DNA from: Streptomyces sp. OR43
GTDB lineage: Bacteria; Actinomycetota; Actinomycetes; Streptomycetales; Streptomycetaceae
Reading direction: 5' to 3'
DNA length: 64,000 nucleotides
Assembly: GCF_008042275.1 (NCBI RefSeq)
Contig: NZ_RDBK01000043.1
Span: 1,645,319-1,709,318 of the forward strand
Shown: one piece after another, positions 44,086-59,204 of the stretch
Layout: each line of letters opens with the position of its first letter
Position numbering within the stretch: the stretch's first letter is position 1
The notes under the pieces: model-generated
The model's input: only the letters and a program-made list of their open reading frames with translations
Database searches by the model: none
What the model was told of the DNA's origin: nothing
Program-made: the position numbers and the translations under genes

Positions 44086-44149
44086 GGGAACCGTCCTTCC
44101 ATACCGCATTACCGCACCATGGGTGGCTGACTATCAGGCTGACAAAGAT

Positions 44150-44177
44150 CGGCCCCGTCTGCGAACAGACGGGGCCG
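44150..44177 (-). terminator. UUCG-capped hairpin between khpB and rsmG
   Basis: On the leftward RNA a 12-base perfect stem (CGGCCCCGTCTG and its complement) is closed by the stable UUCG tetraloop. It lies 17 bases past the khpB stop and may reduce or stop read-through into rsmG. Confidence 0.82.
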
Positions 44178-44193
44178 ACACGAGAGGATCCGG

Positions 44194-44703
44194 TCAGGCC
44201 GGAAGGACGACGACGAAGCGCTGCGGCTCCTCGCCCTCCGATTCGCTGCGCAGACCGGCGGCCGCGACCGCGTCGTGCACAACCTTGCGCTCGAACGGCG
44301 TCATCGGGTCGAGCTTCACCGGCTCACCGGTGCTCTTGACCTCGTCCGCGGCCTTGGCACCCAGCTCGGCGAGTTCCGTGCGCTTCTGGGCGCGGAATCC
44401 GGCGATGTCGAGCATCAGACGACTGCGGTCACCGGTCTCCCGGTGCACGGCCAGCCGCGTCAGCTCCTGGAGTGCCTCCAGCACCTCACCGTCGCGGCCC
44501 ACGAGCTTCTGCAGTTCACGTGCCGATTCACTGATGATCGAGACCGCGGCCCGGTCCGCCTCGACGTCCATGTCGATGTCGCCGTCGAGGTCGGCGATGT
44601 CGAGCAGGCCCTCAAGGTAGTCCGCTGCGATCTCCCCTTCCTGCTCAAGGCGGGTCAAGGTGTCGCTGCCCTCAGCGGCCGTGGAGGTGGTGCCTTCCGT
44701 CAC
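44194..44703 (-). CDS. khpB: RNA-binding protein KhpB (Jag)
   Basis: The 169-residue protein has a KH domain (about 40-105, with the modified loop GRDGEVLEALQELTRL) and a C-terminal R3H domain (about 110-169, PMTPFERKVVHDAVAAAG). It lacks the N-terminal Jag domain of Firmicutes. It binds RNA, possibly with KhpA, and sits next to yidC as in most bacteria. AGGAG upstream supports the GTG at 44703. It starts 14 bases after yidC. Confidence 0.93.
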   Translation of the reverse strand: MTEGTTSTAAEGSDTLTRLEQEGEIAADYLEGLLDIADLDGDIDMDVEADRAAVSIISESARELQKLVGRDGEVLEALQELTRLAVHRETGDRSRLMLDIAGFRAQKRTELAELGAKAADEVKSTGEPVKLDPMTPFERKVVHDAVAAAGLRSESEGEEPQRFVVVLPA

Positions 44704-44717
44704 GGATGGACTCCTTC

Positions 44718-45986
44718 TTACTTCTTGGACGGGTGCTTGGGCCGCTGTGGGCCCTTGCGCTGTCCGGACTTGGCTTGGCGTGAGGAGCCGGACGCGGGCT
44801 TGCCCGCCGGCTTGGGCTTGTCGTCCTGCGGTGCGCTCTTCTGCAGGGAGGTCTTCGAGCCGGACTCGGACTCGCCGGCCTCGGCATCCTTGGCCCCGCC
44901 CGGGTGACCCGCGGTGGTCTGGCGCTTCGCCTTCGTCTGGCGCTTGGGCTGCTGGCGCCGCTGTGCGGCTCCGCCCTCGGCCTCGGCGACGGCGGTGTCG
45001 CTCTTGGCCACCGTGCCGTCCTCCTGGGGGGCGAGGCCGAGCTTGGCCAGGCCGGTCACGAACTTCCGCTCGATGTCGTTGCGGTCCGTGCCCTTGGCCA
45101 CGATGCGCTTGACCGTGTTGCGCCGGGTGCGGCCCTTCACCTCACCGTGCGAGGTGACGCTCTTCAGAAGACGCCCGAGGTACTGCTCCTGCGCCTTGCT
45201 GCCCGGGGTGGGGTTCTGGTTGATCACGTACATCTGCTGACCCATGGTCCAGACGTTCGTGGTGAGCCAGTAGACGAGGACACCGACGGGGAAGTTGATA
45301 CCCATGACCGCGAAGATCAGCGGGAAGATGTACATGAGCATCTTCTGCTGCTGCATGTACGGCGTCTTGACCGTGAGGTCGACGTTCTTCGTCATCAGCT
45401 GGCGCTGGGTGAAGAACTGCGAGGCCGACATCATCACGATCATGACCGCGGTGACGATCCGGACGTCGGTCAGCGAGGCGCCGAGCGCCTCGACCTTCTC
45501 GGCGCTGTCCATGAACTTGGCGGCCAGCGGAGCACCGAAGATGTGAGCCTGACGCGCGCTGTCGAGCAGCGACTGGTCGATGACGCCGATCTTCTTGTTC
45601 GACGCGATGGCCGAGAGCACGTGGTACAGGGCGAAGAAGAACGGCGACTGCGCCAGGATGGGAAGGCACGAGGAGAGCGGGTTGGTACCCGTCTCCTTGT
45701 ACAGCTTCATCATCTCTTCGGACTGACGCTGCTTGTCGCTCTTGTAGCGCTCCTGGATCGCCTTCATCTTCGGCTGGAGCACCTGCATGTTCCGCGTCGA
45801 CTTGATCTGCTTGACGAACAGCGGGATCAGACAGATACGGATCAGCACCACGAGGGACACGATGGAAAGACCCCAGGCCCATCCCGTGTCGGGGCCGAAG
45901 ATCGCCCCGTACAACTTGTGGAACTGGACGATGACCCAGGAAACGGGCCACGTGATGAAGCTGAACAGACTGGCAATCGTGTCCAC
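44718..45986 (-). CDS. yidC: Membrane protein insertase YidC
   Basis: The 422-residue insertase has five membrane helices: the N-terminal [19 protein letters not shown], then four in the core 60-265 with [20 protein letters not shown] in the cytosolic hairpin. The conserved hydrophilic groove arginine falls near [18 protein letters not shown]. The C-terminal 130 residues are Lys/Gln/Arg-rich and may bind ribosomes. AAGGAG 8 bases before the GTG at 45986 supports the start. It is part of rpmH-rnpA-yidD-yidC-khpB. Confidence 0.95.
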   Translation of the reverse strand: MDTIASLFSFITWPVSWVIVQFHKLYGAIFGPDTGWAWGLSIVSLVVLIRICLIPLFVKQIKSTRNMQVLQPKMKAIQERYKSDKQRQSEEMMKLYKETGTNPLSSCLPILAQSPFFFALYHVLSAIASNKKIGVIDQSLLDSARQAHIFGAPLAAKFMDSAEKVEALGASLTDVRIVTAVMIVMMSASQFFTQRQLMTKNVDLTVKTPYMQQQKMLMYIFPLIFAVMGINFPVGVLVYWLTTNVWTMGQQMYVINQNPTPGSKAQEQYLGRLLKSVTSHGEVKGRTRRNTVKRIVAKGTDRNDIERKFVTGLAKLGLAPQEDGTVAKSDTAVAEAEGGAAQRRQQPKRQTKAKRQTTAGHPGGAKDAEAGESESGSKTSLQKSAPQDDKPKPAGKPASGSSRQAKSGQRKGPQRPKHPSKK

Positions 45987-45989
45987 TAA

Positions 45990-46349
45990 TCAGGCTCCTT
46001 GAGCATTGGGCGAAGTCTCTGCGGCCGGGGCCGGGAGGTCGGTGGCCGACTTCCCGGAAGGCACATCAGCGGCGGAGTCCCCGCCCTTGCTGCCGCGTAC
46101 GGCACTACGCAGCAGTTCGTGCCAGCGCGGACGTTTGCGTGGTGGAACGTGATCCACGCCGCCGGGTGACCACGGATTGCATCGCAGGATGCGCCAGGCT
46201 GTCAGCGCCGTGCCCTTGATCGCTCCGTGCCGGTCGATCGCCGTATATCCATAGTGGGAACACGACGGGTAGTAACGGCAGACAGGCCCGAGTAGTGGGC
46301 TGATCGTCCACTGGTACAGCTTGATGAGAGCCAGCAGCGGGTACTTCAT
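45990..46349 (-). CDS. yidD: Membrane protein insertion efficiency factor YidD
   Basis: The 119-residue protein has the YidD core [20 protein letters not shown], the PSCSHYG motif and [15 protein letters not shown]. It has a longer Ser/Ala-rich tail than most. It acts with YidC at the membrane. The start overlaps the rnpA stop by 4 bases and yidC follows after 3 bases. Confidence 0.95.
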   Translation of the reverse strand: MKYPLLALIKLYQWTISPLLGPVCRYYPSCSHYGYTAIDRHGAIKGTALTAWRILRCNPWSPGGVDHVPPRKRPRWHELLRSAVRGSKGGDSAADVPSGKSATDLPAPAAETSPNAQGA

Positions 46350-46717
46350 CGCGCGCCCCCTCCCAGCAGCCGCTGGAGAGCGGCATCCAGGTCTCGGGCC
46401 AGCTGTTCATGGTCGGCGTCACCCGAGCCGGGCAACGCGCGTACGACAACCAGGCTACCGGGGGGCAGCAGGGCCAGCCGTTCGCGGACCAGATGGCGAA
46501 GCCTTCGCTTCACCGCTGTGCGGACGACCGCGCCACCCACTGCTTTGCTGACAACGAAACCCGCACGCGGCGGGGGAGCAGTCTCCCCAGTCACGTGCGG
46601 GTCCGTTGCACCGCTGCGTAGATGGACGACGAGTAGCGGGCGGCCTGCCCTGCGTCCTCGTCGTACCGCGGTCGCGAAGTCCTCGCGCCGCCTCAGCCGA
46701 TTCTCGGTAGGCAGCAC
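46346..46717 (-). CDS. rnpA: Ribonuclease P protein component
   Basis: The 123-residue basic protein pairs with the RNase P RNA to mature tRNA 5' ends. It starts [21 protein letters not shown] and has the RNR-type motif [13 protein letters not shown]. The start is a GTG at 46717, 21 bases after the rpmH stop. Confidence 0.95.
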   Translation of the reverse strand: MLPTENRLRRREDFATAVRRGRRAGRPLLVVHLRSGATDPHVTGETAPPPRAGFVVSKAVGGAVVRTAVKRRLRHLVRERLALLPPGSLVVVRALPGSGDADHEQLARDLDAALQRLLGGGAR

Positions 46718-46738
46718 GTCATGACGACCTGTACGCGA

Positions 46739-46876
46739 TCAGGCGGACAGGCTGGCGCGGCCCTTGCCACGGCGGGACGCGAGGATCGCGCGGCCGGCAC
46801 GGGTCCGCATACGCAGACGGAAACCGTGGGTCTTCGCGCGACGACGGTTGTTCGGCTGGAAGGTGCGCTTGCTCAC
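46739..46876 (-). CDS. rpmH: 50S ribosomal protein L34
   Basis: The 45-residue basic protein reads [18 protein letters not shown] at its start and ends GKGRASLSA, the standard L34. The start is a GTG at 46876, 7 bases after GGAG. It is divergent from dnaA across a 380-base gap, the arrangement common to most bacteria, and leads the rpmH-rnpA-yidD-yidC-khpB series. Confidence 0.97.
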   Translation of the reverse strand: MSKRTFQPNNRRRAKTHGFRLRMRTRAGRAILASRRGKGRASLSA

Positions 46877-47096
46877 TCGGGGGCTCCAGTAATGATCGTT
46901 TGTTGGCGGGACATCGCCTGGCTGTCACCGTGCGCCCACGAGAGACTCGCGTAAACGCTCCAGTTGCACCGCTTCACCATCACAGATCGTGATCTTTGCC
47001 CATCGGAGGCAGGCGGCAGCAGCCATCGACAACTCGACCTGGTCACGGTACGCGCGGCTACGCCATCCGGTCAAACCGACCCTGTCGGACCCCCCA

Positions 47097-47151
47097 TTGT
47101 GCACAGCCTGTGGACAACGACTTGAACCGCACGGGTCGGCCCGCCTACCGT
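47097..47151 (+). promoter_or_regulatory. dnaA promoter with DnaA boxes
   Basis: The 380-base rpmH-dnaA gap holds TTGAAC (47122-47127), an 18-base spacer and TACCGT (47146-47151), a good housekeeping promoter 105 bases before dnaA. A perfect TTGTCCACA box (47109-47117, minus) abuts the -35, and a one-mismatch box (47097-47105, plus) lies just beyond. DnaA autorepression follows naturally. The rest of the gap (46877-47096) must carry the rpmH promoter, which I could not place. Confidence 0.75.
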
Positions 47152-47256
47152 GGCTGAACTCCGGTTCTTTTTCTTCCCGCCTGCCGGTCCTCACCCATCC
47201 CGACCCATACGTCCCGAGAACCACACATTCGTGGGACCTGCGAGAGAGCGTGCCCT

Positions 47257-49056
47257 GTGGCTGACGTACCTGCCGATCTTGCCGCAGTGTGGCCACGCGT
47301 GCTGGAGCAACTCCTCGGGGAGGGCCAGCAGGGCATCGAGCCGAAGGACAAGCAGTGGATCGAGCGCTGCCAGCCGCTCGCCCTGGTCGCCGACACCGCG
47401 CTGCTCGCCGTCCCCAATGAATGGGGCAAGCGCGTCCTGGAGGGCCGGCTCGCCCCGCTCATCAGCGAGACCCTGAGCCGCGAGTGCGGGCGGCCGATCC
47501 GGATCGCGATCACGGTCGACGACTCCGCGGGCGAACCCCCGAATCCGCCGGCGCCCCCCATGCACCAGTCCCAGCAGCCGCAGCAGCACCGCTACCAGGG
47601 GCCGCAGCACGACGACCGGCAGCACAACGACGGCTACGACGGATACGGCCACCGCCCCTCGGACGACGGCATGCCGACGGCCCGGCCCGCCTACCCCGAC
47701 TATCAGCAGCAGCGACCCGAACCGGGCGCCTGGCCGCGCACCCAGGAGGACCTCTCCTGGCAGCAGCCCCGACTCGGCGGGTTCCAGGACCGCGACCCGT
47801 CCCCCGAGCAGTGGCGCGAGCCGTACGGCTCCGGCCGCCCCCCGCAGCAGCCTCAGCACGACTACCGTCCGCAACCGCCCGAGCGCCAGGGGTACGAGTC
47901 CCAGCGCCCCGAGCGCCACGACATGCAGGAGCCCCAGCACCGGCAGGGCGGCACCGGCCGGCCCGGCGGCGGCACCGGTCCCATGGGCGCCCAGCCCGCA
48001 CCGGCACCCGGCCCCGGTGAGCCGCACGCACGGCTGAACCCGAAGTACCTCTTCGACACCTTCGTCATCGGGGCCTCGAACCGGTTCGCGCACGCCGCGG
48101 CCGTCGCGGTGGCCGAGGCGCCGGCGAAGGCGTACAACCCGCTCTTCATCTATGGGGAGTCGGGCCTCGGCAAGACCCACCTGCTGCATGCCATCGGGCA
48201 CTACGCCCGCAGCCTCTATCCGGGCACCCGGGTGCGGTATGTGAGCTCCGAGGAGTTCACCAACGAGTTCATCAACTCGATCCGTGACGGCAAGGGCGAC
48301 ACCTTCCGCAAGCGGTACCGCGACGTGGACATCCTGCTGGTCGACGACATCCAGTTCCTGGCGAGCAAGGAGTCGACGCAGGAGGAGTTCTTCCACACCT
48401 TCAATACGCTCCACAACGCCAACAAGCAGATCGTGCTGTCCTCGGACCGCCCGCCCAAGCAGCTGGTGACCCTGGAGGACAGGCTGCGGAATCGTTTCGA
48501 GTGGGGTCTGACCACCGATGTGCAGCCGCCGGAGCTGGAGACGCGCATCGCGATCCTGCGCAAGAAGGCGGTACAGGAGCAGCTCAACGCCCCGCCGGAG
48601 GTCCTGGAGTTCATCGCCTCACGGATCTCCCGCAACATCCGTGAGCTGGAGGGCGCTCTCATCCGGGTGACGGCCTTCGCCAGCCTCAACCGTCAGCCCG
48701 TGGATCTCGGGCTGACCGAGATCGTGCTGAAGGACCTGATCCCCGGCGGCGAAGACTCCGCTCCGGAGATCACGGCGTCGGCCATCATGGCGGCGACCGC
48801 TGACTACTTCGGTCTGACGGTGGAGGATCTCTGCGGTTCCTCGCGCAGCCGCGTGCTGGTGACGGCACGCCAGATCGCCATGTATCTGTGCCGCGAGCTG
48901 ACGGACCTTTCGCTGCCCAAGATCGGCGCGCAGTTCGGCGGCCGGGACCATACGACGGTGATGCACGCCGACCGCAAGATCCGCGCGCTGATGGCGGAGC
49001 GGCGCTCCATCTACAACCAGGTCACCGAGCTCACCAACCGCATCAAGAACGGCTGA
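47257..49056 (+). CDS. dnaA: Replication initiator DnaA
   Basis: The 599-residue DnaA opens oriC and loads the helicase. Domain I (1-90) begins [20 protein letters not shown]. Domain II (about 95-260) is a very long Pro/Gln/Arg-rich linker typical of Streptomyces. AAA+ domain III (about 262-480) has Walker A GESGLGKT at 300-307 and LLVDDIQFL. Domain IV carries the DnaA-box-binding [15 protein letters not shown]. The start is the GTG at 47257. Confidence 0.98.
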   Translation: MADVPADLAAVWPRVLEQLLGEGQQGIEPKDKQWIERCQPLALVADTALLAVPNEWGKRVLEGRLAPLISETLSRECGRPIRIAITVDDSAGEPPNPPAPPMHQSQQPQQHRYQGPQHDDRQHNDGYDGYGHRPSDDGMPTARPAYPDYQQQRPEPGAWPRTQEDLSWQQPRLGGFQDRDPSPEQWREPYGSGRPPQQPQHDYRPQPPERQGYESQRPERHDMQEPQHRQGGTGRPGGGTGPMGAQPAPAPGPGEPHARLNPKYLFDTFVIGASNRFAHAAAVAVAEAPAKAYNPLFIYGESGLGKTHLLHAIGHYARSLYPGTRVRYVSSEEFTNEFINSIRDGKGDTFRKRYRDVDILLVDDIQFLASKESTQEEFFHTFNTLHNANKQIVLSSDRPPKQLVTLEDRLRNRFEWGLTTDVQPPELETRIAILRKKAVQEQLNAPPEVLEFIASRISRNIRELEGALIRVTAFASLNRQPVDLGLTEIVLKDLIPGGEDSAPEITASAIMAATADYFGLTVEDLCGSSRSRVLVTARQIAMYLCRELTDLSLPKIGAQFGGRDHTTVMHADRKIRALMAERRSIYNQVTELTNRIKNG

Positions 49057-49088
49057 CGGCCCTCCCGCAGCCGGCCACGCACGCGACC

Positions 49089-49133
49089 GAAGGGCGCTGT
49101 GCGGACTCGTCAGGAGTCCGCACAGCGCCCTTC
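49089..49133 (+). terminator. dnaA terminator
   Basis: A 20-base stem (19 perfect pairs GAAGGGCGCTGTGCGGACT with its complement, plus C108-G114) with a 5-base loop lies 32 bases past the dnaA stop and marks the left border of oriC. Confidence 0.92.
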
Positions 49134-49252
49134 TCCGTTCCCCGTGGAGCGGCCCGGCAACCCCTCTCGGCGCCCCTCACGGCACGTCGTCGCGGCGATG
49201 ACGAGGGCTTTCGGCCGACCGCGCTGTTCGAATACCTGCCAGGACACGGGTG

Positions 49253-49825
49253 TTCTCCACAGATCTGGGGAGAATTTCCCCTCCACAGCCTGGGGATCCA
49301 AAAGTTGTCCATACTGCTTCCACAGGCGAGGCAGCCGATACTCCATCAGGCCAGCTCAGAGGCCTGGGGATTTGTGGTCAACAATGATCCACAGCCTGTG
49401 GACAAGTTTTTCGTCCACAGGGGGCCTCCGGCGTTGTCCACCGTCGGCCCACAGGACGGCGGCTGTTTTCCCCAGGAAGAACGGGCTTCTCCACACCGCT
49501 GTCCACTGTTCGGCAACGCAACACCCGCTTTCACCGCCCCGAGTGAAAGGCGTCACACCGAGAGGGTCGGTTGGGCTGTGGGGAACGTGGGTAAAGCTGG
49601 GGACAGTCCTGGGGAGAAACCCCCCTGCCCTGTGTACCGGGTGTGCACAACTTTCGGGTGTCCACAGAAACACCGGGTTGTCCACCGGTGCCACCCACAG
49701 GGCCGGTGGACAAAAAACTGGGTCTGACCTGCGAAAACGACGTTATCCACCGTTTCCACAGGCCCTACTACTACTGCCACCTATAGTTAGCCCGGAATCC
49801 GCTTCGAAGTGGGGCCTGTGCACAA
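49253..49825. other. oriC: Chromosomal replication origin oriC
   Basis: The gap between dnaA and dnaN (49057-49998) holds the origin. Boxes matching TT(G/A)TCCACA with at most one mismatch lie in a left group at 49253, 49305, 49385, 49397 (perfect, minus), 49411, 49434 and 49487. A right group lies at 49642, 49658, 49678, 49705, 49743 and 49817; weaker ones are at 49279, 49315, 49499, 49577 and 49752. A spacer of about 145 bases with few boxes separates the groups. Two clusters with a spacer is the known Streptomyces design. I see no AT-rich unwinding element of the E. coli type. Confidence 0.95.
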
Positions 49826-49998
49826 CTCGGCGCCGGAGCGCTCCGGACCTCTCGTCGCGACTTGACCCCGAGCAGCACCGAGTGTCGGTGCCGTACGTCA
49901 GACTGGTCCCCGGCGTCCTCCCCCCGGCAACGGTGGAGCGACCCGACCAGACGACGAAGGCCAGCAGGGCGAGCGAGCAACAGCAGGAGGCGGTTCCG

Positions 49999-51129
49999 GT
50001 GAAGATCCGGGTGGAGCGCGATGTACTCGCGGAGGCTGTGGCCTGGGTGGCCCGTAGCCTCCCGGCCCGTCCGCCGGCGCCCGTTCTTGCGGGCCTTCTG
50101 CTGAAGGCTGAGGACGGCGCCCTCAGCTTCTCGAGCTTCGACTACGAGGTCTCGGCCCGGGTCTCGGTGGATGCCGAGATCGAGGAGGACGGCACGGTGC
50201 TCGTCTCCGGTCGGCTGCTCGCCGACATCTGCCGCGCCCTGCCCAACCGGCCGGTGGAGATTTCCACAGACGGTGTACGGGCGACGGTCGCCTGCGGATC
50301 CTCGCGGTTCACCCTCCACACCCTTCCTGTGGAGGAGTACCCCGCACTTCCGCAGATGCCGACCGCCACCGGCACCGTGCCCGGCGAGGTCTTCGCCTCC
50401 GCCGCCGCCCAGGTCGCCATCGCCGCGGGCCGCGACGACACGCTGCCCGTGCTCACCGGTGTGCGCATCGAGATCGAGGGCGACACCGTCACCCTCGCCT
50501 CCACCGACCGCTACCGCTTCGCGGTCCGCGAGTTCCTCTGGAAGCCGGAGAACGCCGACGCCTCCGCCGTCGCGCTGGTGCCCGCCAAGACGCTGCTGGA
50601 CACCGCCAAGGCGCTGACCAGCGGTGACACCGTGACGCTCGCCCTGTCGGGCTCCGGCGCCGGTGAAGGCCTCATCGGCTTCGAGGGCGCGGGCCGGCGG
50701 ACCACCACCCGGCTGCTCGAGGGCGACCTGCCGAAGTACCGCACGCTCTTCCCCACCGAGTTCAACTCGGTCGCGGTCATCGAGACGGCCCCGTTCGTCG
50801 AGGCCGTCAAGCGCGTGGCCCTGGTGGCCGAGCGCAACACCCCGGTGCGGCTCAGCTTCGAACAGGGCGTCCTGATCCTCGAAGCGGGCTCCAGCGACGA
50901 CGCACAGGCTGTGGAGCGTGTCGACTCCGTGCTGGAGGGCGACGACATCTCGATCGCCTTCAACCCGACCTTCCTGCTCGACGGCCTGAGCGCCATCGAC
51001 TCGCCGGTCGCCCAGCTCTCCTTCACGACGTCCACCAAGCCCGCGCTGCTCAGCGGCCGGCCTGCCGTGGACGCCGAGGCGGACGATGCGTACAAGTACC
51101 TGATCATGCCGGTCCGCCTCTCCGGCTGA
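49999..51129 (+). CDS. dnaN: DNA polymerase III sliding clamp, beta subunit
   Basis: The 376-residue clamp begins VKIRVERDVLAEAVAWVAR and has the three repeated clamp domains, ending YLIMPVRLSG. It tethers the polymerase to DNA. AGGAGG 8 bases before the GTG at 49999 fixes the start; the frame is open back to 49099 through oriC, which is not coding. Transcription must start in or right of the oriC boxes, and TATAGT at 49782-49787 is a possible -10. Confidence 0.97.
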   Translation: MKIRVERDVLAEAVAWVARSLPARPPAPVLAGLLLKAEDGALSFSSFDYEVSARVSVDAEIEEDGTVLVSGRLLADICRALPNRPVEISTDGVRATVACGSSRFTLHTLPVEEYPALPQMPTATGTVPGEVFASAAAQVAIAAGRDDTLPVLTGVRIEIEGDTVTLASTDRYRFAVREFLWKPENADASAVALVPAKTLLDTAKALTSGDTVTLALSGSGAGEGLIGFEGAGRRTTTRLLEGDLPKYRTLFPTEFNSVAVIETAPFVEAVKRVALVAERNTPVRLSFEQGVLILEAGSSDDAQAVERVDSVLEGDDISIAFNPTFLLDGLSAIDSPVAQLSFTTSTKPALLSGRPAVDAEADDAYKYLIMPVRLSG

Positions 51130-51139
51130 TCCGGTCTCC

Positions 51140-51174
51140 GGTCCTGCCGCCGTGCGAGGAAGCGCGGCAGGACC
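51140..51174 (+). terminator. dnaN terminator
   Basis: GGTCCTGCCGC (51140-51150) pairs with 51164-51174 around a 13-base loop, 10 bases past the dnaN stop. Confidence 0.8.
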
Positions 51175-51275
51175 CGACGGGCATGTTCAGCGCCGAGCAT
51201 GCCCGGCGTCCTGTCCCCCGCCGGGCGTAGGCTCGGTCCTGGGTACGAATCGGCACAAGGCTTAAGGAATCTCTG

Positions 51276-52154
51276 ATGGAGCTCGGTCTCGTCGGCCTCG
51301 GCAAGATGGGCGGCAACATGCGCGAGCGCATTCGCCGCGCCGGCCACACCGTCATCGGTTACGACCGCAACCCGGACGTCGCCGATGTCCACAGCCTCGA
51401 AGAGCTTGTGGGCAAGCTGAAGGGCCCCCGCGTCGTGTGGGTCATGGTCCCGGCCGGTGCCGCGACCCAGTCGACGATCGATGAGCTGGCCGAGCTGCTC
51501 TCGCCCGGCGACATCGTCGTGGACGGCGGGAACTCCCGCTGGACCGACGACGAGAAGCACGCGGTCGAGCTGGGCATCAAGGGCATCGGCTTCGTGGACT
51601 GCGGCGTCTCCGGCGGCGTCTGGGGCCTGGAGAACGGCTACGCGCTGATGTACGGCGGCGCCGCCGAGGACGTCGCGAAGGTCCAGCCGGTCTTCGACGC
51701 GCTGAAGCCCGAGGGCGACTTCGGTTCCGTCCACGCGGGCAAGGTCGGCGCCGGCCACTTCGCGAAGATGGTTCACAACGGCATCGAGTACGCCATGATG
51801 CAGGCCTACGCCGAGGGCTGGGAGCTCCTGGAGAAGGTCGACTCCGTCACCGACGTGCGCGAGGTCTTCCGCTCCTGGCAGGAGGGCACGGTCATCCGTT
51901 CCTGGCTGCTCGACCTGGCGGTCAACGCGCTGGACGACGACGAGCACCTGGACCAGCTCCGTGGCTTCGCCGCCGACTCCGGCGAGGGCCGCTGGACGGT
52001 GGAGGCGGCCATCGACAACGCGGTCCCGCTGCCCGCGATCACCGCGTCGCTCTTCGCGCGCTTCGCCTCGCGCCAGGACGACTCCCCGCAGATGAAGATG
52101 ATCGCCGCACTGCGCAACCAGTTCGGCGGCCACGCGGTGGAGAACAAGAAGTAG
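51276..52154 (+). CDS. gnd: 6-phosphogluconate dehydrogenase, short decarboxylating type
   Basis: The 292-residue enzyme converts 6-phosphogluconate to ribulose 5-phosphate. The cofactor site is LGLVGLGKMGGNMRERIRRA, and the catalytic motif is DCGVSGGVWGLENGYALM with GHFAKMVHNGIEYAMM holding the lysine and Glu. The short form usually prefers NAD+. AAGGA precedes the ATG at 51276. Its place between dnaN and recF is a Streptomyces feature unrelated to replication. Confidence 0.95.
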   Translation: MELGLVGLGKMGGNMRERIRRAGHTVIGYDRNPDVADVHSLEELVGKLKGPRVVWVMVPAGAATQSTIDELAELLSPGDIVVDGGNSRWTDDEKHAVELGIKGIGFVDCGVSGGVWGLENGYALMYGGAAEDVAKVQPVFDALKPEGDFGSVHAGKVGAGHFAKMVHNGIEYAMMQAYAEGWELLEKVDSVTDVREVFRSWQEGTVIRSWLLDLAVNALDDDEHLDQLRGFAADSGEGRWTVEAAIDNAVPLPAITASLFARFASRQDDSPQMKMIAALRNQFGGHAVENKK

Positions 52155-52185
52155 CAGCCGCGAACACGCAGTAGCCGCAACGGAG

Positions 52186-52217
52186 GGCGGGACGGTACCG
52201 ACGGTCCGACCCGCCCG
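52186..52217 (+). terminator. Hairpin between gnd and recF
   Basis: GGGCGGG (52186-52192) pairs with CCCGCCC (52211-52217), with the self-complementary CGGTACCG inside the loop. It may be a weak gnd terminator. Confidence 0.4.
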
Positions 52218-52258
52218 ACGAAGCACGGAGCAGGAAGCCGGAAAGGTCGGCGTACACC

Positions 52259-53413
52259 ATGCATGTCACGCATCTGTCGCTGGCCGACTTCCGCTCGTAC
52301 GCCCGGGTCGAGGTGCCTCTCGACCCGGGCGTCACCGCGTTCGTGGGTGCCAACGGGCAGGGCAAGACCAATCTCGTCGAGGCCGTCGGCTATCTCGCGA
52401 CGCTCGGCAGCCACCGTGTCTCCTCCGACGCGCCCCTGGTGCGGATGGGCGCCGACCGGGCTGTCATCAGGGCGGCCGTCACCCAGGGCGAGCGGTCCCA
52501 GCTGGTCGAGCTGGAACTGAACCCGGGCAAGGCCAATCGCGCCCGGATCAACAGGTCGTCGCAGGTCAGACCCCGCGATGTGCTGGGGATCGTGCGCACG
52601 GTGCTGTTCGCGCCGGAGGATCTCGCGCTGGTCAAGGGCGACCCCGGTGAGCGCCGGCGCTTCCTCGACGAACTGGTCACCGCGCGTTCGCCGCGGATGG
52701 CCGGGGTGCGCTCCGACTACGACCGAGTGCTGAAACAGCGCAACACGCTGCTGAAGTCCGCGGCGATGGCGCGCCGCCACGGCGGACGGTCCATGGACCT
52801 GTCGACGCTCGACGTGTGGGACCAGCATCTGGGCCGCGTGGGCGCCGAACTACTGGCGCAGCGGCTGGATCTGATCGCCACGCTCCAGCCCCTGGCCGAC
52901 AAGGCGTACGCGGACGTGGCGCCGGGCGGCGGCCCGGTGACGCTGGAGTACCGGAGCTCGGTGGGCCCCGAGGTGGGCGCCGAGGTCGGCTCGGGAGCGG
53001 AGCCCGCGCGCACGCGCGAGGAACTGTACGGGCAGCTGATCGCGGCCCTCGCCGATGTGCGCAAGCAGGAGATCGAGCGCGGGGTGACGCTGGTCGGCCC
53101 GCACCGCGACGACCTGGTCCTGGGCCTGCGCTCCATGCCGGCCAAGGGGTACGCCAGCCACGGGGAGTCCTGGTCGTACGCGCTGGCCCTGCGGCTGGCC
53201 TCGTACGATCTGCTGCGCTCCGAGGGCAATGAGCCGGTGCTGGTCCTGGACGACGTCTTCGCCGAACTGGACGCGCGGCGCCGGGAGCGGCTGGCCGAAC
53301 TGGTGGCCCCCGGTGAGCAGGTGCTGGTGACGGCCGCGGTGGACGACGACGTCCCCGGGGTGCTCGCGGGCACGCGGTACGCGGTGTCCGCCGGTGAGGT
53401 GGAGCGGCTGTGA
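52259..53413 (+). CDS. recF: DNA replication and repair protein RecF
   Basis: The 384-residue SMC-like ATPase helps load RecA at gaps. Walker A is [17 protein letters not shown] (about 30-46) and the signature/Walker B region appears as [12 protein letters not shown] and [22 protein letters not shown] lies upstream of the ATG at 52259. The stop overlaps the dciA start (GTGA), so the two are translationally coupled. Confidence 0.96.
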   Translation: MHVTHLSLADFRSYARVEVPLDPGVTAFVGANGQGKTNLVEAVGYLATLGSHRVSSDAPLVRMGADRAVIRAAVTQGERSQLVELELNPGKANRARINRSSQVRPRDVLGIVRTVLFAPEDLALVKGDPGERRRFLDELVTARSPRMAGVRSDYDRVLKQRNTLLKSAAMARRHGGRSMDLSTLDVWDQHLGRVGAELLAQRLDLIATLQPLADKAYADVAPGGGPVTLEYRSSVGPEVGAEVGSGAEPARTREELYGQLIAALADVRKQEIERGVTLVGPHRDDLVLGLRSMPAKGYASHGESWSYALALRLASYDLLRSEGNEPVLVLDDVFAELDARRRERLAELVAPGEQVLVTAAVDDDVPGVLAGTRYAVSAGEVERL

Positions 53414-53970
53414 ACGGCGACGGGGACGGCAAGGACCCGGCCGGCGAGGCGGCGAAGCAGCCGGAGCCCTCGGGCGTGGACCTGGCGCGGGTGGCCCTGC
53501 GCGCGGCGAAGGAGCAGGCGAAGGCACGCGGTGCGGCCGCCCAGCAGAAGAAGCAGGCCCGGCGCGGCGGCGGGCTGCGTTCCGGTGCGCGCGCCGACGG
53601 CCGGGACCCGCTGCCGCTGGGCGCCGCGATCAACCGTCTGATCACCGAGCGCGGCTGGGAGACGCCGGCCGCGGTGGGCGGTGTGATGGGCCGCTGGCCG
53701 CAGATCGTGGGTGACGATCTGGCGAATCACTGTGTGCCGTTGCGTTACGACGAGGACCCCGACGAGCGGGTGCTGACGGTGCAGTGCGACTCCACGGCGT
53801 GGGCGACGCAGCTGAGACTGCTGGCGCCGCAGCTCGTGGCCCGGCTGAACGCGGACCTGGGGCACGGCACCGTACGGATGATCAAGGTCCTGGGTCCGGG
53901 AGGGCCCGCGCGGAGATACGGTCCGCTGCGCGCACCGGGCAGCACGGGCCCCGGCGACACCTATGGATAA
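53410..53970 (+). CDS. dciA: DciA-like (DUF721) helicase loader
   Basis: The 186-residue protein has an Ala/Lys-rich N-terminal helix region and the DUF721 domain (about 75-170: [34 protein letters not shown]). DciA is the ancestral loader that helps DnaB onto origin DNA in bacteria without DnaC or DnaI. The coupled recF-dciA pair upstream of gyrB is typical for actinobacteria. The GTG at 53410 overlaps the recF stop. Confidence 0.9.
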   Translation: MNGDGDGKDPAGEAAKQPEPSGVDLARVALRAAKEQAKARGAAAQQKKQARRGGGLRSGARADGRDPLPLGAAINRLITERGWETPAAVGGVMGRWPQIVGDDLANHCVPLRYDEDPDERVLTVQCDSTAWATQLRLLAPQLVARLNADLGHGTVRMIKVLGPGGPARRYGPLRAPGSTGPGDTYG

Positions 53971-56479
<2,509 letters not shown>

Positions 56480-56531
56480 GTCGGCCGTACAAGCAAGCCG
56501 CAGCCGCAGCGCGAAAGGACTTTGACCAGCA

Positions 56532-59201
<2,670 letters not shown>

Positions 59202-59204
59202 AGC

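Noticed and set aside
44508-44525. CAGTTCACGTGCCGA as a degenerate parS
   Set aside because: Only the left half and centre match; the right half has several mismatches and lies in the khpB coding sequence.
49099-49998. Open frame in phase with dnaN running back through oriC to 49099
   Set aside because: The stretch is full of DnaA boxes, its codons do not show the usual third-position bias, and dnaN has a strong ribosome binding site at 49985-49990.
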